Below, in pieces: positions 1-11,160 of a stretch of 64,000 nt of DNA. Positions within the stretch are counted from its first letter, which is position 1. Every line of letters begins with the position of its first letter. The notes under the pieces were generated by a model. The model saw nothing but the letters and a program-made list of their open reading frames with translations. It was not told the DNA's origin and searched no databases. The DNA is from Owenia fusiformis (Eukaryota; Annelida; Polychaeta; Sabellida; Oweniidae), in NCBI GenBank assembly GCA_903813345.2, contig CAIIXF020000011.1, positions 35,496,166-35,560,165 on the forward strand, in the 5' to 3' direction. The position numbers were made by a program, and so were the translations under genes.

Positions 1-313
1 TTATGTTAACTTCTGGTGTATTAACCAATATCATAGCTTCTTATTTCATATCAAGATAAAGAAAGCTGTGTGGAATATGTCTACATCACTTTAAACATAA
101 CATTGACCTGTTGTATTTGGAAACAAGCCGGTGAAAATTCAAACAAACATAGGTGTTAAGCAAAAGACGTGATCATGTCTGTTATCTCTAAGCTCTGGGG
201 CTTTCCCTCATCTTTTGCCTCGCTATGTGTGGATTAAATGTAACAAAGTGACATCTATGTTTGGGTGAATTGTTATATTGTTTTAATTCTCTGATCACAA
301 TAAGTACAACTAC
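1..313. other. Non-coding flank at window start
   Basis: I see no coding exon or recognisable repeat here. It is AT-rich sequence lying 3' of the minus-strand cGAS-like gene, and it may also be part of an upstream TMEM138 intron on the plus strand. Confidence 0.4.
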
Positions 314-1720
314 TTATCTATACTTTATGGTTAATGAGGCCTTTACACTGCCATCTTGATAATGCCAGTCTAGTGTGAGGGGACTATCAACTCCAACAGA
401 CCAATTCACGTAACTGTCAACCTTCTTAATTGCCTTCATTAATTCTCCCAACTGTCTACTATCAACGTCACCCTCACTAAGTTGCTTGTCCCACCAGGTA
501 GGGGTGTGGGGCTCCTGAGTGAGACTGAGTAGTTTGTGTATCCATCTATCATCTTCTGTGTGACTCACTTGGAACATAAACCATGCAATTGCTGCAATAC
601 TATGAGGTCCGTTGAGCTGTAGCTTTCTCTTAGGAAAGAATACATCAGTTATGTGGTATGGTTTAGGATAGTTTATTTGTATGTTGTGAATAACATTAGG
701 TTTGTCCATAATCCTCCAAACAATATCTTTCAAACATTTTCCCACATTGATTTCATGACATGTCTGCTGGTGGTGTAATAATATAATGTTCAGAGTATAG
801 CTGGAGAGTAATCTAGGATATGTCTTATGTGACATTTCGGAAGCAAGATGAGAGATGAACTTAAGAGTTAGGAATAGTTCCTTGTGAGATTCAGACAAAA
901 CATATTTTGTGTTAACAGGGGGTTTGATGACAGATTTCTTCCAGTGTTTCGAATAAGTATAGCCACACCCACACTTGTTATCAATGTAACTACCATTCAC
1001 CATGAGACATGGCCCCAGCTGCTCACTTGGTTTCCCCTCTATAGAGAAACAGAGGTCTATATCAGTAGTACACAGGGGGCCACCAACCCTCAGCCAGAAA
1101 CTGGGACCATGTATGTCCTCATGGACACTTATGTCTCCTCTCTTATATGGAGCATTAGTGTTCTCATAATGATCTTTTACTCCTATATATGTCAATGTAT
1201 CCATATGCTGAAGGGACTCTATCATGATTTTTCTGAGTTCATTATTAAATTCATTGCAACAAAGATGCTTCTGCCTTTCTCTTAATCCTAGATGGTAAAG
1301 AAAACGAATTTGACTTTCTGCTGATTTCGCTTTTATATAACCATATCCATACTCTCTTCCCTCACATGCAAACTTAACCTCCTCCACTGTGTTAGTGTTA
1401 AAGTTCGCAAGGATTGGCATAAAGTCGTATTCATCTGGCCTCATTATCTTAGTTCCACTATATGAACTACCACGTCTGAGAAGCTCCTTGGAACTTAGCA
1501 TTGAGTCATATTCACCAACCTTTCCAACCAGAGCTTGCATGTTGTCTTCAATAAATGATGTATGTTCATTGAGCTCTTCTGGTGTGTATCTATTCCTAAC
1601 ATCAACTGCCTTAGATGTTATATGTACAAATTCTCCTAAGCGTCTTTCTTCATCTGTGGTAATATTGACTAATTTTGAGGAATATGGTCCAGTTAGCTTT
1701 GGCAGTGTGTTAGACGTCAT
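314..1720 (-). CDS. cGAS-like receptor (cGLR) / Mab-21 domain nucleotidyltransferase, single exon
   Basis: The 468-aa ORF has the layout of the cGAS/Mab-21 family, which senses nucleic acid and makes cyclic di-nucleotide second messengers. Seen: the nucleotidyltransferase motif GSS at residues 84-86, followed by an E-Y-D pair (E97 and D99), then a third acidic strand with D220 (D-I-D-L). Together these could supply the full metal-binding triad. The C-terminal half carries the typical Mab-21 helices: K-E-L-F-L-T-L-K near 280, then an L-L-S-S-Y-T-L plus L-L-H-H segment near 305-318. I do not see the vertebrate H-C-C-C zinc thumb, so a direct DNA-binding role is unlikely; dsRNA or another ligand is as plausible. 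The ATG at 1720 is the first in frame and no intron is needed. Related cGLR genes are greatly expanded in molluscs. Ligand and product cannot be read from sequence. Confidence 0.88.
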   Translation of the reverse strand: MTSNTLPKLTGPYSSKLVNITTDEERRLGEFVHITSKAVDVRNRYTPEELNEHTSFIEDNMQALVGKVGEYDSMLSSKELLRRGSSYSGTKIMRPDEYDFMPILANFNTNTVEEVKFACEGREYGYGYIKAKSAESQIRFLYHLGLRERQKHLCCNEFNNELRKIMIESLQHMDTLTYIGVKDHYENTNAPYKRGDISVHEDIHGPSFWLRVGGPLCTTDIDLCFSIEGKPSEQLGPCLMVNGSYIDNKCGCGYTYSKHWKKSVIKPPVNTKYVLSESHKELFLTLKFISHLASEMSHKTYPRLLSSYTLNIILLHHQQTCHEINVGKCLKDIVWRIMDKPNVIHNIQINYPKPYHITDVFFPKRKLQLNGPHSIAAIAWFMFQVSHTEDDRWIHKLLSLTQEPHTPTWWDKQLSEGDVDSRQLGELMKAIKKVDSYVNWSVGVDSPLTLDWHYQDGSVKASLTIKYR

Positions 1721-1748
1721 TTTTTTGATTAGATTGACTATATTTTAA

Positions 1749-3222
1749 TACAGTTACTGTCCAGTTCCTGATCTGGAAAGAAAGAGAATGTTCCTATTCC
1801 TTATATTCACTTAATATGTATCTTTCCAGTCTTTGATCGTCTTAGATGTTAAATATTCAGTCTTTATCAGTTTGAAGAGGTATGCACTTGAAGTTATATC
1901 ACGAAACAGATTTCATAAAAATATATTATCTTATAATGTGCAGCATATAGTCACATTAATATATTGTGGCTGTGCTATGATTTAAACTGTTAAATAAATA
2001 AAGAAAAAAAATTAGGGAAGGTGTGTTCGATTCCAGACAATCCAAACACAGTATTTCCTATATAATGCTTTATATGACCAGCAATCCACCCAAGGTCATC
2101 ATAAAATGATTGTCAAGGTGACAACTTGACTCTACGGATTGAAATTGATGCTTTACCAACTTGACCCTCGCTCGATTATTAATAGTCAAAAATCATCTTG
2201 ATTGTAGTCTTACAATGAGACCACGTACCCTCTCCCTCGATGTTTTGATGTTTTAATCAAGGGTATAAAGGTGTATTAAATGCTACATTGTTGAGATTGC
2301 ACGATAGTAAACTGTCAGAGGTATAGTATAATAAATTATGAGTCAAACATATCAAGAATCTTTTTTATCTGTTGGAGTGTCTTAGGGGATATCACTGATT
2401 GTCTGGGTGAGAAATTAAGAGATCTTTAAGCATGGAGAACAATGGGTTTTGAAGTGATGCTGCACAATGTTATCACATGACTAGCTCTCCCATAGAATAA
2501 ATATGAGCTAACCATCAACAACATAATAATAAAAAAACATTATAGTTAAGAGCTTGGTATAGTTTTTGATAAGGATTTGTATTGTCTTTAAATGCGTTAG
2601 TCTCATCTTGAGTATGTTAAAGAAAAGTGCCAATATTAAGGCTTTTTTCTCTACCACCATATTCTTCACAAAAACACTTCTTTGTATATTTTCATTTCAT
2701 TTGTGATGAAATATTTTAAACATATTGCCTAGCCATCCAAACCTATAAAAGTGTTATTCTTTGTGAAATTAATTAATAACGTATAAAAATCAACACCTGG
2801 CTTGCGTTACCCCTCTGTAAATATATCAAAAATTGGACTTGAAATGTGATGTTATACAGTACTAATATGTCTTATCAACTTATGTTAACGGATTGTTCTT
2901 TGTATGAATACCTATAACTGATTAGATTTTGGGCATGTTGGGTAAATTTAAAGGCAGCCATTTTAGATTTACTTTCCTTGAAACTTGTTTTTTGGTATCT
3001 CAAATTCAAAATTTTACCAATTTGTTACATGAATATTAATTTTGTCATATTTCCAACAACTCAACACCTTGAACACAAGAGTGAGAATCTGGCAGGTATA
3101 ACAGATAAACCTACACATATATAAAATAACACCTCCCAATGTAGAAATATCAAAGTGTATTGAGATTGTTCCTCTCACCAACAGTGCCTCTTTGAAATTG
3201 AATGTATTTCTTATATTTTCAG
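1749..3222. other. Non-coding region upstream of TMEM138 exon
   Basis: I searched the plus strand for the missing N-terminal TMEM138 exon (about 45 residues in vertebrates) and did not find it. The sequence is AT-rich without a recognised repeat. It ends in the pyrimidine-rich acceptor at 3211-3222 that starts the TMEM138 exon, so it is best read as intron. Confidence 0.5.
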
Positions 3223-4214
3223 AATCCAGGATGTCTGCATCATATTTGCAGTTATCGTTGTGTTCCTCGTCTTCTTCAACACTTACATCTTCCAAGCTGG
3301 TCTTGTCAGCATCCTCATCAACAAGTTCAAGTGGACGATCATCGTTACATTCATTTACTTTGTATTATGTGTGGGGCTTCATGTTTGGGAAATGGTGAGT
3401 GCTCTAATATTATGAAATTAATTTAGCGTACCTTTTACATGTACAGTAAAACCTGTATTATCCAAACTCCACTTTGACAGGCTGAAAGTGATCAGAAAAT
3501 CAAGTGTTCATATTTCAAGGTTTTTTCTAACAAAGGAGTCAGTAGGACATTACGAAATCACAATTAGGATAACATATATATATCTTTTATTGACATGTTC
3601 ACATTGAGAGGTGTTCGCATAACTGAGGTGTACAGATCAGTGCCCACCTGAGATTTTGAAAATATGCTTGCACTCACCTGGAATCAATTTGCACCCACTT
3701 GAAAATGAGAAAGATCGTAAAAATATTTTGATAAATTTTGGTCTGAATTGTGAAAATGAGTATTTTGCACCCACTCGGGAAAAATCCTGTGGAGAACACT
3801 GATATAGTTGTATATTCATTATGAACGTTTAAGTGGGAAAATGTGTATGAATTATGCTATCTTTGCCACTTTAAATTAATACTCTGATAAGTTCACTCTC
3901 TAATAATTTGGTCACTTTGTAAAATGTTGCTGTGTAAATGTCTAAAGTGTTCATTGATGAAGGTACAGTATGTATTTATATGATGGTTACCTGATATATG
4001 GTATATTCCTTTATAATTTCAGACTATGCGATGGGCAGTGGATGACCCAACTGCTTATATATGGAATGACGGATTCCGGGCGATTTTTGCACTTCAAAAA
4101 ATAGTCTCAGTATTGTATTACTACTTTTACAAACGAACAGCTTTGAGACTTGGTGACCCACGATTTTATGAGGAAAGTGAATGGGTTCGACAGGAATTTG
4201 AAAAAAGGAGATAG
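3223..4214 (+). CDS. TMEM138: TMEM138, last two coding exons (5' part missing)
   Basis: Two plus-strand exons encode the C-terminal three quarters of TMEM138, a four-pass membrane protein of the ciliary base. Exon 3223-3394 (172 nt) has a TTTTCAG acceptor and GTGAGT donor. It codes 57 residues starting I-Q-D-V, with two hydrophobic helices and the conserved F-F-N-T-Y-I-F-Q-A-G-L-V block. Exon 4023-4214 follows a TTTCAG acceptor, joins in phase 0 and reads on through I-W-N-D-G, Y-Y-Y-F-Y-K-R-T-A and R-L-G-D-P-R-F-Y to a stop after E-K-R-R, where the vertebrate protein also ends. The first exon begins with one base completing a codon, so at least one 5' exon exists. It is absent from 1749-3222, so it probably lies before the window and the minus-strand cGLR gene would be nested in this gene's intron. 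Confidence 0.93.
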
Positions 4215-4750
4215 TAACCCGTACTAATAATGTCGGGTAGGCAGTGGGTGAGAATACATCATCCTAGCAGCAACAATGCTTGACATCCGTCCAATATCTG
4301 AAGCATGCTCTTCTGAAATCATCTTGGCAAGTGTTAACAGGATATATGACTTGGAGAATGAGAAAGACAAATAACTAGCAATCACTTACTGGTAACTGGA
4401 GCATCAATTTTGGTTTATGTCTCACAGTCTTATGATTGACACAAGATTATGAATTGGACTAGAGAACAAAGGTTAAATGGATTGGAAGAGGGGCTGTGCT
4501 AACTTTATTTTTAAGCTGTATTGTGTTTTTATGTTGTTTAAAGTACATTAACATTATCTTGAAAGATGACTCCAGGATTAATTTTTATTTTACACTGTAC
4601 TAAAAGCTGCATTGGAGTTGAACTTCACAAAGAATCTCAATGTGCCAAATATAATGGTTTTGCAAGTAGGCTAAATGCTGTATTTCAAAACCTAGTCTAT
4701 TTTATTTTTAAAATTTAAGTTTTTTACTAATTGCATAGTTCTTTGTACCA

Positions 4751-4756
4751 AATAAA
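4751..4756 (+). terminator. Candidate polyadenylation signal of TMEM138
   Basis: AATAAA lies 537 bases after the TMEM138 stop, in AT-rich 3' UTR-like sequence. Another AATAAA at 5954-5959 is a later alternative, beyond a transposon insertion. Confidence 0.45.
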
Positions 4757-4886
4757 TAGAGGCGAATGTCTTTAAAAATTCTCTTTTTAATTATTTAACA
4801 GAAGTTGTAAAACTTTGTCAAAATATATTATAAACATATATAAAATATATATGTACAATTGGTCCTCAGACTAGTGTAAAACCTTA

Positions 4887-5694
4887 CCCTACTATCACAC
4901 CAAACTAGTTCTCACTACGTTCTCGAAAACGGGCTTCAACTGTGTACGAACGGACTGGACCTACTAAGAACCGTTTGGGATCTATTTACAAACTTCATCG
5001 AACGTACTCGAACCGGTAGGTCCTCTAGAACTCAGACAATGCTCAAAATGTTCTCGTGGTCGTCACGTTCTACAATAAGAACGAGTGAAAACGTACTAAC
5101 GACGAGCTAGACGTACTACGAACGGAACCGTCGTACTTCAATCCTACTAGGGACGTTTTAACAACGAGTTGAACTGTCTGAGGACGTGTTTAGAACGAGG
5201 TAGAACTAATTGCAAACGGGTTTAAACTGATTAAGAACGTATTGAACACTGCTTATGAACGAGTTAGCAAAAATATAGCTATCACACCAAACAAGTTGCC
5301 ACTGCGTTCTCCAAAACTGGTTTTAAACTGTGTGCGAACGGAGTGAACGTAGCTGCAACTTTCTAAGGTCTATTTACGAACTTTATGAACGTTCTCAGAC
5401 GGGAATGTGATTTTAGAATTTTGAATCGATTCAAAATCCGATGGCGACCATGCCGTTCTGTTATCAGGTCATGTTGACCTTCTAGACTAAGGGACGCGTT
5501 CTAGTACGTTGCACACCGACGTGGTATGACCTGAACGAACTGCGAACGAGATGGACGTATTGAAGACTGTTTAAGAACGAAGAAGCTAATTATTTCAGAC
5601 ATATTTCCAGATCACAGTCAGATTGAGCCCGTTTTACGACGTTTTCGTAGGAATGGCAAGAACGGGTAAGAACTAGTTTGGTGTGATAGGGGGG
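4887..5694. mobile_element. Non-autonomous DNA transposon, 808 bp, with internal tandem copy
   Basis: The termini are inverted repeats: CTATCACACCAAACTAGTTC at the left (from 4892) and its reverse complement at the right (to about 5690). Both sit inside C-runs/G-runs and are flanked by TTA (4884-4886 and 5695-5697), a possible 3-bp target duplication. The terminal block recurs at about 5278 in the same orientation, and the following ~130 bp repeats the first 130 bp, so the element contains a tandem internal duplication. The interior is rich in GAACG/CGTTC motifs and has no transposase ORF. The superfamily is not resolved. Confidence 0.75.
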
Positions 5695-5697
5695 TTA

Positions 5698-7600
5698 GAA
5701 AATTAATTAGGCTCCAAATGAACAGCAATATCGAATGTAAGAGATTTCCAATGTCTGGTCTATAAAAATAACTAATACATGTATATCATTTATAAAAATC
5801 AGACTTTGTACTGACTCTTAATTGATCTTTTAAATTAGAATGTAAATATTCCATTGTGTTGTGACTGAATATTACTCAAGTTTACATGTACATAAAAATT
5901 GTATAATAACTTTTGTATTGTAAATATTGAAAATATGCTTGTACTAGATATTTAATAAATCTACAAAAATGTTAAAAGTTTGTATGTTTGTTGTAAAATC
6001 AAGGTGTCAATTAAGGTTAGAGTGGGGTCAACCGAGATATTAAAATCTCTTAATGCCTCAAGTTTTGGAAGATCTTACACATTTAACTTGTTAGACCAAA
6101 ATTTGGTATGATAGTTATGATTTTTGAAACCTTACAAAACATGAGGTATACATAATCCATATACCTTATGCTTATTGGGGACAGTTCTATAAGTTCGGTT
6201 CTAAATGATACCTTATCTGGATAGTAATGCTGATTCTAGTATTCAGTATGAAAAATTGCATACTGTGGATGTACAACTGATTTTATTTGGAAGTTTGGAA
6301 ATAATGTTTTGCAGGATCATCCATTGAATCTTGTTCAGTGTGATTTGTTGTAGATAACTCCTATAGATGGCAGTTCACTACTAGGTTATTCAGCTGATTC
6401 TCCCTTTCAATTGGAAAATATATTGATTTTGATGGAAAAAAACAAAAATACACCATTTTCAATTGACCAGCCATTATGAGAAATTACATTTTTGCAATAT
6501 TGCAAATTTCATCTTAAGCATGTCCTGGTCCTATGTCTAAGGCACTGGTATTTGACACCAAAAAAATAGAAAATTGGATGCCATTTTGAAACAGAACTGC
6601 CATATTTAAAATTCCTTCTCAAGCAGAGGTCATATCATATCCCCATACAGTGGTACATGTAATATTCATGAAAAACAACAATAAAAGTATATTCTCGTAT
6701 TTAGTCCATTTATTTGGTTTATATATAAACATACAAATACCTCCAGTGTAACTTTTGAGTACATTTATTAGTAAATAATATGCAACACCCTGATGTCTAT
6801 TGCTCAGAGGAAATATTTGTCATGAGGAACTAATATTACATTGGAGTTCAATGTAGAATAAATGTCAGTTATTAAAATATAGATAGCAGAGTAGTAATTA
6901 ACCAATCAGACGTGTGGCTGATTTTATGTGACGCAGACTCCAGTATCTTTTTTTCGTTGATTTACTTCTATTTTTTAAGCTTTCGGATTTTTAAATATCT
7001 ACCAGAAAACTGTTAATGTATAAAATATTTTAACAGGGGTTTCATTATAATATCTGACAATAGGAGACACAAATCAAGATAACAAGTAAAATTATTGGAA
7101 TGATAATGCAAAGTTTCACAAAAACATGTGATTTTGGTAAAAACAACCATAAATATAGGTGGAAATTGCCTGCTGGGAATGAAGCCCTGCGGTACTAAAG
7201 GCCAACCATGGGCGTAGCGCCCGGTACGCTGGGTACGCACAGGCATACCAGATGGTTGCAAATTCACTCCAAATACAACCAAATTTCAAAATTTTTCTAG
7301 GGGGAGAACCCCCTGACCCCTGAAGACTTGTTTTTTGTTTCCCTCTACTCTTGCTCCCATGCAGGCTCCCATGGTGGCGTACTACTTAGAAGAATAGTGA
7401 TACGCCCATGCCAACTGTTTTCCCATGTTCAATGTGTACTACATTTTCTATTATACTGCTATGAATCTGAATGTATTCATATTATAGGTCAACAGAAAGA
7501 TGGCACTAGGGGTCATTCTGCTATTTTTCTTCCTTTATAAATAGACAGACACTAGTGCCATCTTTTATTCAACCTAGTCCCTACATTAATCCCCAAGTCC
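5698..7600. other. Intergenic DNA without recognised genes
   Basis: No exon or long ORF with family resemblance was seen. A degraded repeat lies around 7180-7330 (a GGGCGTAGC stretch and a GGGGAGAACCCCCTGACCCC block, a kind common in dispersed invertebrate repeats). A short hairpin at 7497-7567 has AGATGGCACTAG and its reverse complement as arms. Confidence 0.35.
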
Positions 7601-7605
7601 CGTGT

Positions 7606-8013
7606 CCCTTTAATACTTGTAGTCCATTTGTCATTTTCTGAACGTATGAATATTTAAAAGTATGATGTTTTTCTGTGTAAATACTATCATTAGGGATTAT
7701 TGGAGTGATTTAGCTGGGTTGCCAAAAAAATAACTTTGGGGAAAAATTTTGTATCTATTACCATGGTAACATACCAGGTATATGGTGGTATCCAAACGCT
7801 AAGTCAATAGTCAACGCCATGTTAAGCGATTGCACCCCTCCCTAATCAGCCTATATAATTTTTTCCCCAAACAAACTTTTTGGGCAACCCAGTTAAATCA
7901 CTTCAGAAAACCCTTATTAACATAAATCGACCATAAAACATCGTACTTTTAACAATTTCTAGGTTCACTATTGGATGTATAGGGGTGACAAATGGACTAT
8001 TGTATTACTTTAT
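7606..8013. mobile_element. Foldback MITE with ~130-bp inverted arms
   Basis: TAGTCCATTTGTCA at 7620-7633 is matched by its reverse complement at 7986-7999. The similarity continues inwards through a GCTGGGTTGCC block (left) and GGGCAACCCAG (right) to about 7750 and 7855. There is no coding capacity. A clear target duplication was not identified. Confidence 0.7.
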
Positions 8014-8966
8014 GTGTCCCCTATTAATAAAAAACATTTATATACATTCATATACATGAAGTGAAAATAAGTAATTTTTCACCAATCATTTTGATTACAA
8101 AAATATGAGCGATAATTTTATCTTTAAAATATATGAAGAGTATTTAAAGGCAGAATCTGCCATAGTTTGGGTGAATTTTATACACATGCATGGTTGAGTG
8201 AAGCCTCAATCACATTTGGTAGACGTACAGCGGCTGTAGCTTCACAAAATCAATATAGAAAATCTACATCATACTACATATCCCTATATTTTACACAGCA
8301 TATTTCTCTCGATTTTGGGAAGAGTTCCCATAGATCAAATGTGACTGAGGCATGAGGCAGTTAAGGCAACTGTCTATATTGAGATGTTTTTTCAATTAAA
8401 CCATGGAAATAAGTCATTTTCTTGCACTAATATACCTCCTTATAAGTCCCAATTTGCCATGCCCATAATTTTAGATCCTAGCTACACCCCTGCACATAAC
8501 TAAATAGACATGCTAAAAGTTACCCGCATATAAAATACAATATCATATAAAATATATCATACAAAATATGATTAACATGAATAAATATATGAAATGTGGA
8601 GAAGTTGCGCCTCAGTCAAATTATTGTACAATTATAATCTTCAGAAAATCGGTATAAAATCTTTGAAATATATTTTAGGACCAGCCTAATTAACCTAACT
8701 TAAATGATTTGAAATACATGTATTGTTTTCATTATTTCATGTTTTGACTATTTCCTGAACAGTCCAGCAATTAAACAACTATAAATAATCCCAAAATGTT
8801 AGAGAAACATATGAATGATTCAAACATTTTACACTCTTCGATTTCTGTACCCTTTTTCTATAGATTCAATCGTATCTTCAAAATTAATAGACCTTTCCTG
8901 CAAACCCTGCCATCTACCTTTTATGTAATTATCATTTATTGGCTAAATTAATGATGTCATAGATTG

Positions 8967-9349
8967 TAGAGATGTCACGGAACAAAAAAAAATCGGAAAG
9001 GTTCGGTTCAGAACATTTTGCTTCGGAACGGAACAATTTCTGAACGGTTCGGAACAGAGTGACTGCATGGAAAAGATTAAAATAAGTTGATCATCTAAGT
9101 CTATTCTATTGGTAGCGAAAAGCTGATCAAAACTCTTCAATGAGAAGGAGTGAAAAGAATGAACCTCTTTTGGTGCAAAATATTGAAAGAAAAATGCTGT
9201 TTTGTGGCGATTTAAGGGCCAAAAGTTGTGAAAGGGTAAAATGTTCTTGTTCCGGAACCGAACCGAAATTCTCAATTTGTGTTCCGTGTTCCGTTCCGAG
9301 GGCATAATTCCACGGATCGGAACAAAATCGGGTATCCGTGACACCTCTA
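8967..9349. mobile_element. hAT-type MITE with 8-bp target duplication
   Basis: The 383-bp element starts TAGAGATGTCACGG and ends CCGTGACACCTCTA. It is flanked by a perfect 8-bp direct repeat, ATAGATTG (8959-8966 and 9350-9357). An 8-bp duplication with this type of terminus is diagnostic of hAT transposons. Subterminal GGTTCGG/CCGAACC motifs form long imperfect inverted arms. A 133-aa minus-strand reading frame through it has no family resemblance and is incidental. Confidence 0.88.
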
Positions 9350-9431
9350 ATAGATTGTATGTAGCGATATCCTAGATGCGAGTAGAAATAATCTTGATTT
9401 ACGTCATTAAAAATTCACAGTCAAACTGATG

Positions 9432-9800
9432 TCATATTTGGAATCTACATGTAAAATTGCATCTAGAAATGTGGTTTTGCAAAGAGTTTATCAAGTATGA
9501 AAAATTATTTTTCTTTGAAAATGTGACTTCTAGGAGATTCCCCATAGACCCCATGTTGTAAAACCACAAAAAGTGAAATATCTTTTCTTGTGTTGGGCAG
9601 ATAATATTTTCTCTTTCTGGACATATTTTAATTTGTACAACTATCACATACATAAGGGTAATATGAAAAGTGAACCACTAAAACTGATGAATATTCAAGT
9701 TTAAAGGAATTTTGTAATACCCTGCCATGTTATTTCCCCCAAATCAGCCACCTGGTGAAGAAACTGGTAACTACCTACTCGCATCTGAGTAATTGAAATC
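9432..9800. repeat. Dispersed interspersed repeat (copy 1)
   Basis: In reverse complement this stretch resembles 18730-18888 plus 19232-19312: the shared landmarks GTAGTTACCAGTTTC, the ATTTGGG block and the GTGTCCAG/AACACAAGA blocks occur in the same order. In the second copy a SINE interrupts the repeat, so this one shows the uninterrupted state. The transposon class is unknown. Confidence 0.6.
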
Positions 9801-9959
9801 ATGAATTTATCAATATATACTGTAGTTTCTTTCATCACCAAAAGATGGCAGGGTTGATTGAAAATGTCTGAAATCACAAAATGTCTACAGGTTTTCTATA
9901 ATATTTGCAAATGGTCTAGGAAGTTTTGATTGCCATTTTATTAATCGAATATTTAACAA

Positions 9960-11160
9960 GCTGATGACAATATTGTACCTTTTTTTAGGTACAATAAAAA
10001 GCAACTTCTTTACACACAAACACCAGAAAAGAGTTGACCTTCATATCAACACTTTGTCAGATATTTTAGTACCCTATTGAAAACTGTTTTATAATTTTAT
10101 ATAAATAATTACTCAACTTTCAGTTGTCATTGTTACTTATGACTGCATAGCTAATTTGCCTATTTAATCAAAGAGTTACATTTATATGTATAATAAAAAA
10201 ATAAAATAAGAATTAATGTTACACAATTATACTACAAACAAATAATATCACATATATACACAAGGCATTACCATAGCAGCATGTCACCTCACAGAAATAG
10301 TAACAAGTGTTACGCCACATCTTGGTGGTGACATTTAAATAATGTAATGTATGCAGTAGAGAGAAACAAGGCTTAACATGACAAAATGTCACCACCTGGC
10401 TGCTCACAATATTATGAGTTCAATCTTAAGTCAGATTTGAATTTCTGAGAACTTGCAGATGATTTTGAAAAAATAAATTGGTCAATTTGAAGCAAGTTTT
10501 TTTACCCTGAAAAGGTCATTGAAGGTGAAATCTCAAATCTAGAGTCAGATTTGAACTTATGAGAACTTGTAAATTGATCAATTTGCAAGATGAAAAAATA
10601 CCTTTTTTGAGTTATTAGAAGTTGTAAGAATTTGTTATAGACGCCGATCACCAACCACCGACAAAAAAAGGGAGACCATAACAATATGTCACCACTTTTT
10701 GGTGGTGACAGAACAAAACAACAATGCTAAACTACATAATAATAAAGTACATCTATGTACACATAATGAGTATTAATTACAAACATTATTAACAAAAGAA
10801 TACCATTTCAATGAAACTCAGGCAACCAACCTAAATAAGGCTTTCAGATTCGTTTTCATGTTGATACACGTGCTCATGGTTATAGGCCGGGAAAAAGTCT
10901 TGTTTCTTATCAAAAATTACAATAAATAATGACACCCTTCTGAGGGTCCATATAGTGAAAAGTTATGCTAATTCTTTCTTTCACAAGCTTCTAATAATTT
11001 AGTATGCATTCTACATGAACCAAATGAAGAGTTGACTTGGGTTTAAAAATGAACATTTTGAATAAACCTGATTGTTTTTTTGTAAAAATGATGACCAGAA
11101 ACAATTCTTTTTGGCCTAATATGCTTTTATTGTGTCCTTATCATACACATTCTCCTTGGC
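9960..11160. other. Intergenic DNA 3' of the NOX2-type gene
   Basis: No coding exon was recognised. It contains several copies of a GTCACCAC / GTGGTGAC motif (about 10310-10710) that can pair as inverted repeats, probably a degraded element. The 3' UTR of the minus-strand oxidase gene extends into this interval. A minus-strand AATAAA, read as TTTATT, lies at 11126-11131, only ~30 bases after its stop. Confidence 0.35.

Noticed and set aside
884-1748. Plus-strand frames of 119-133 aa
   Set aside because: Antisense shadows of the cGLR coding sequence.
3014-3295. 93-aa minus-strand ORF
   Set aside because: It overlaps and is antisense to the TMEM138 exon and its intron border.
8943-9344. 133-aa minus-strand ORF
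   Set aside because: It lies entirely inside the hAT MITE and shows no domain; accidental.
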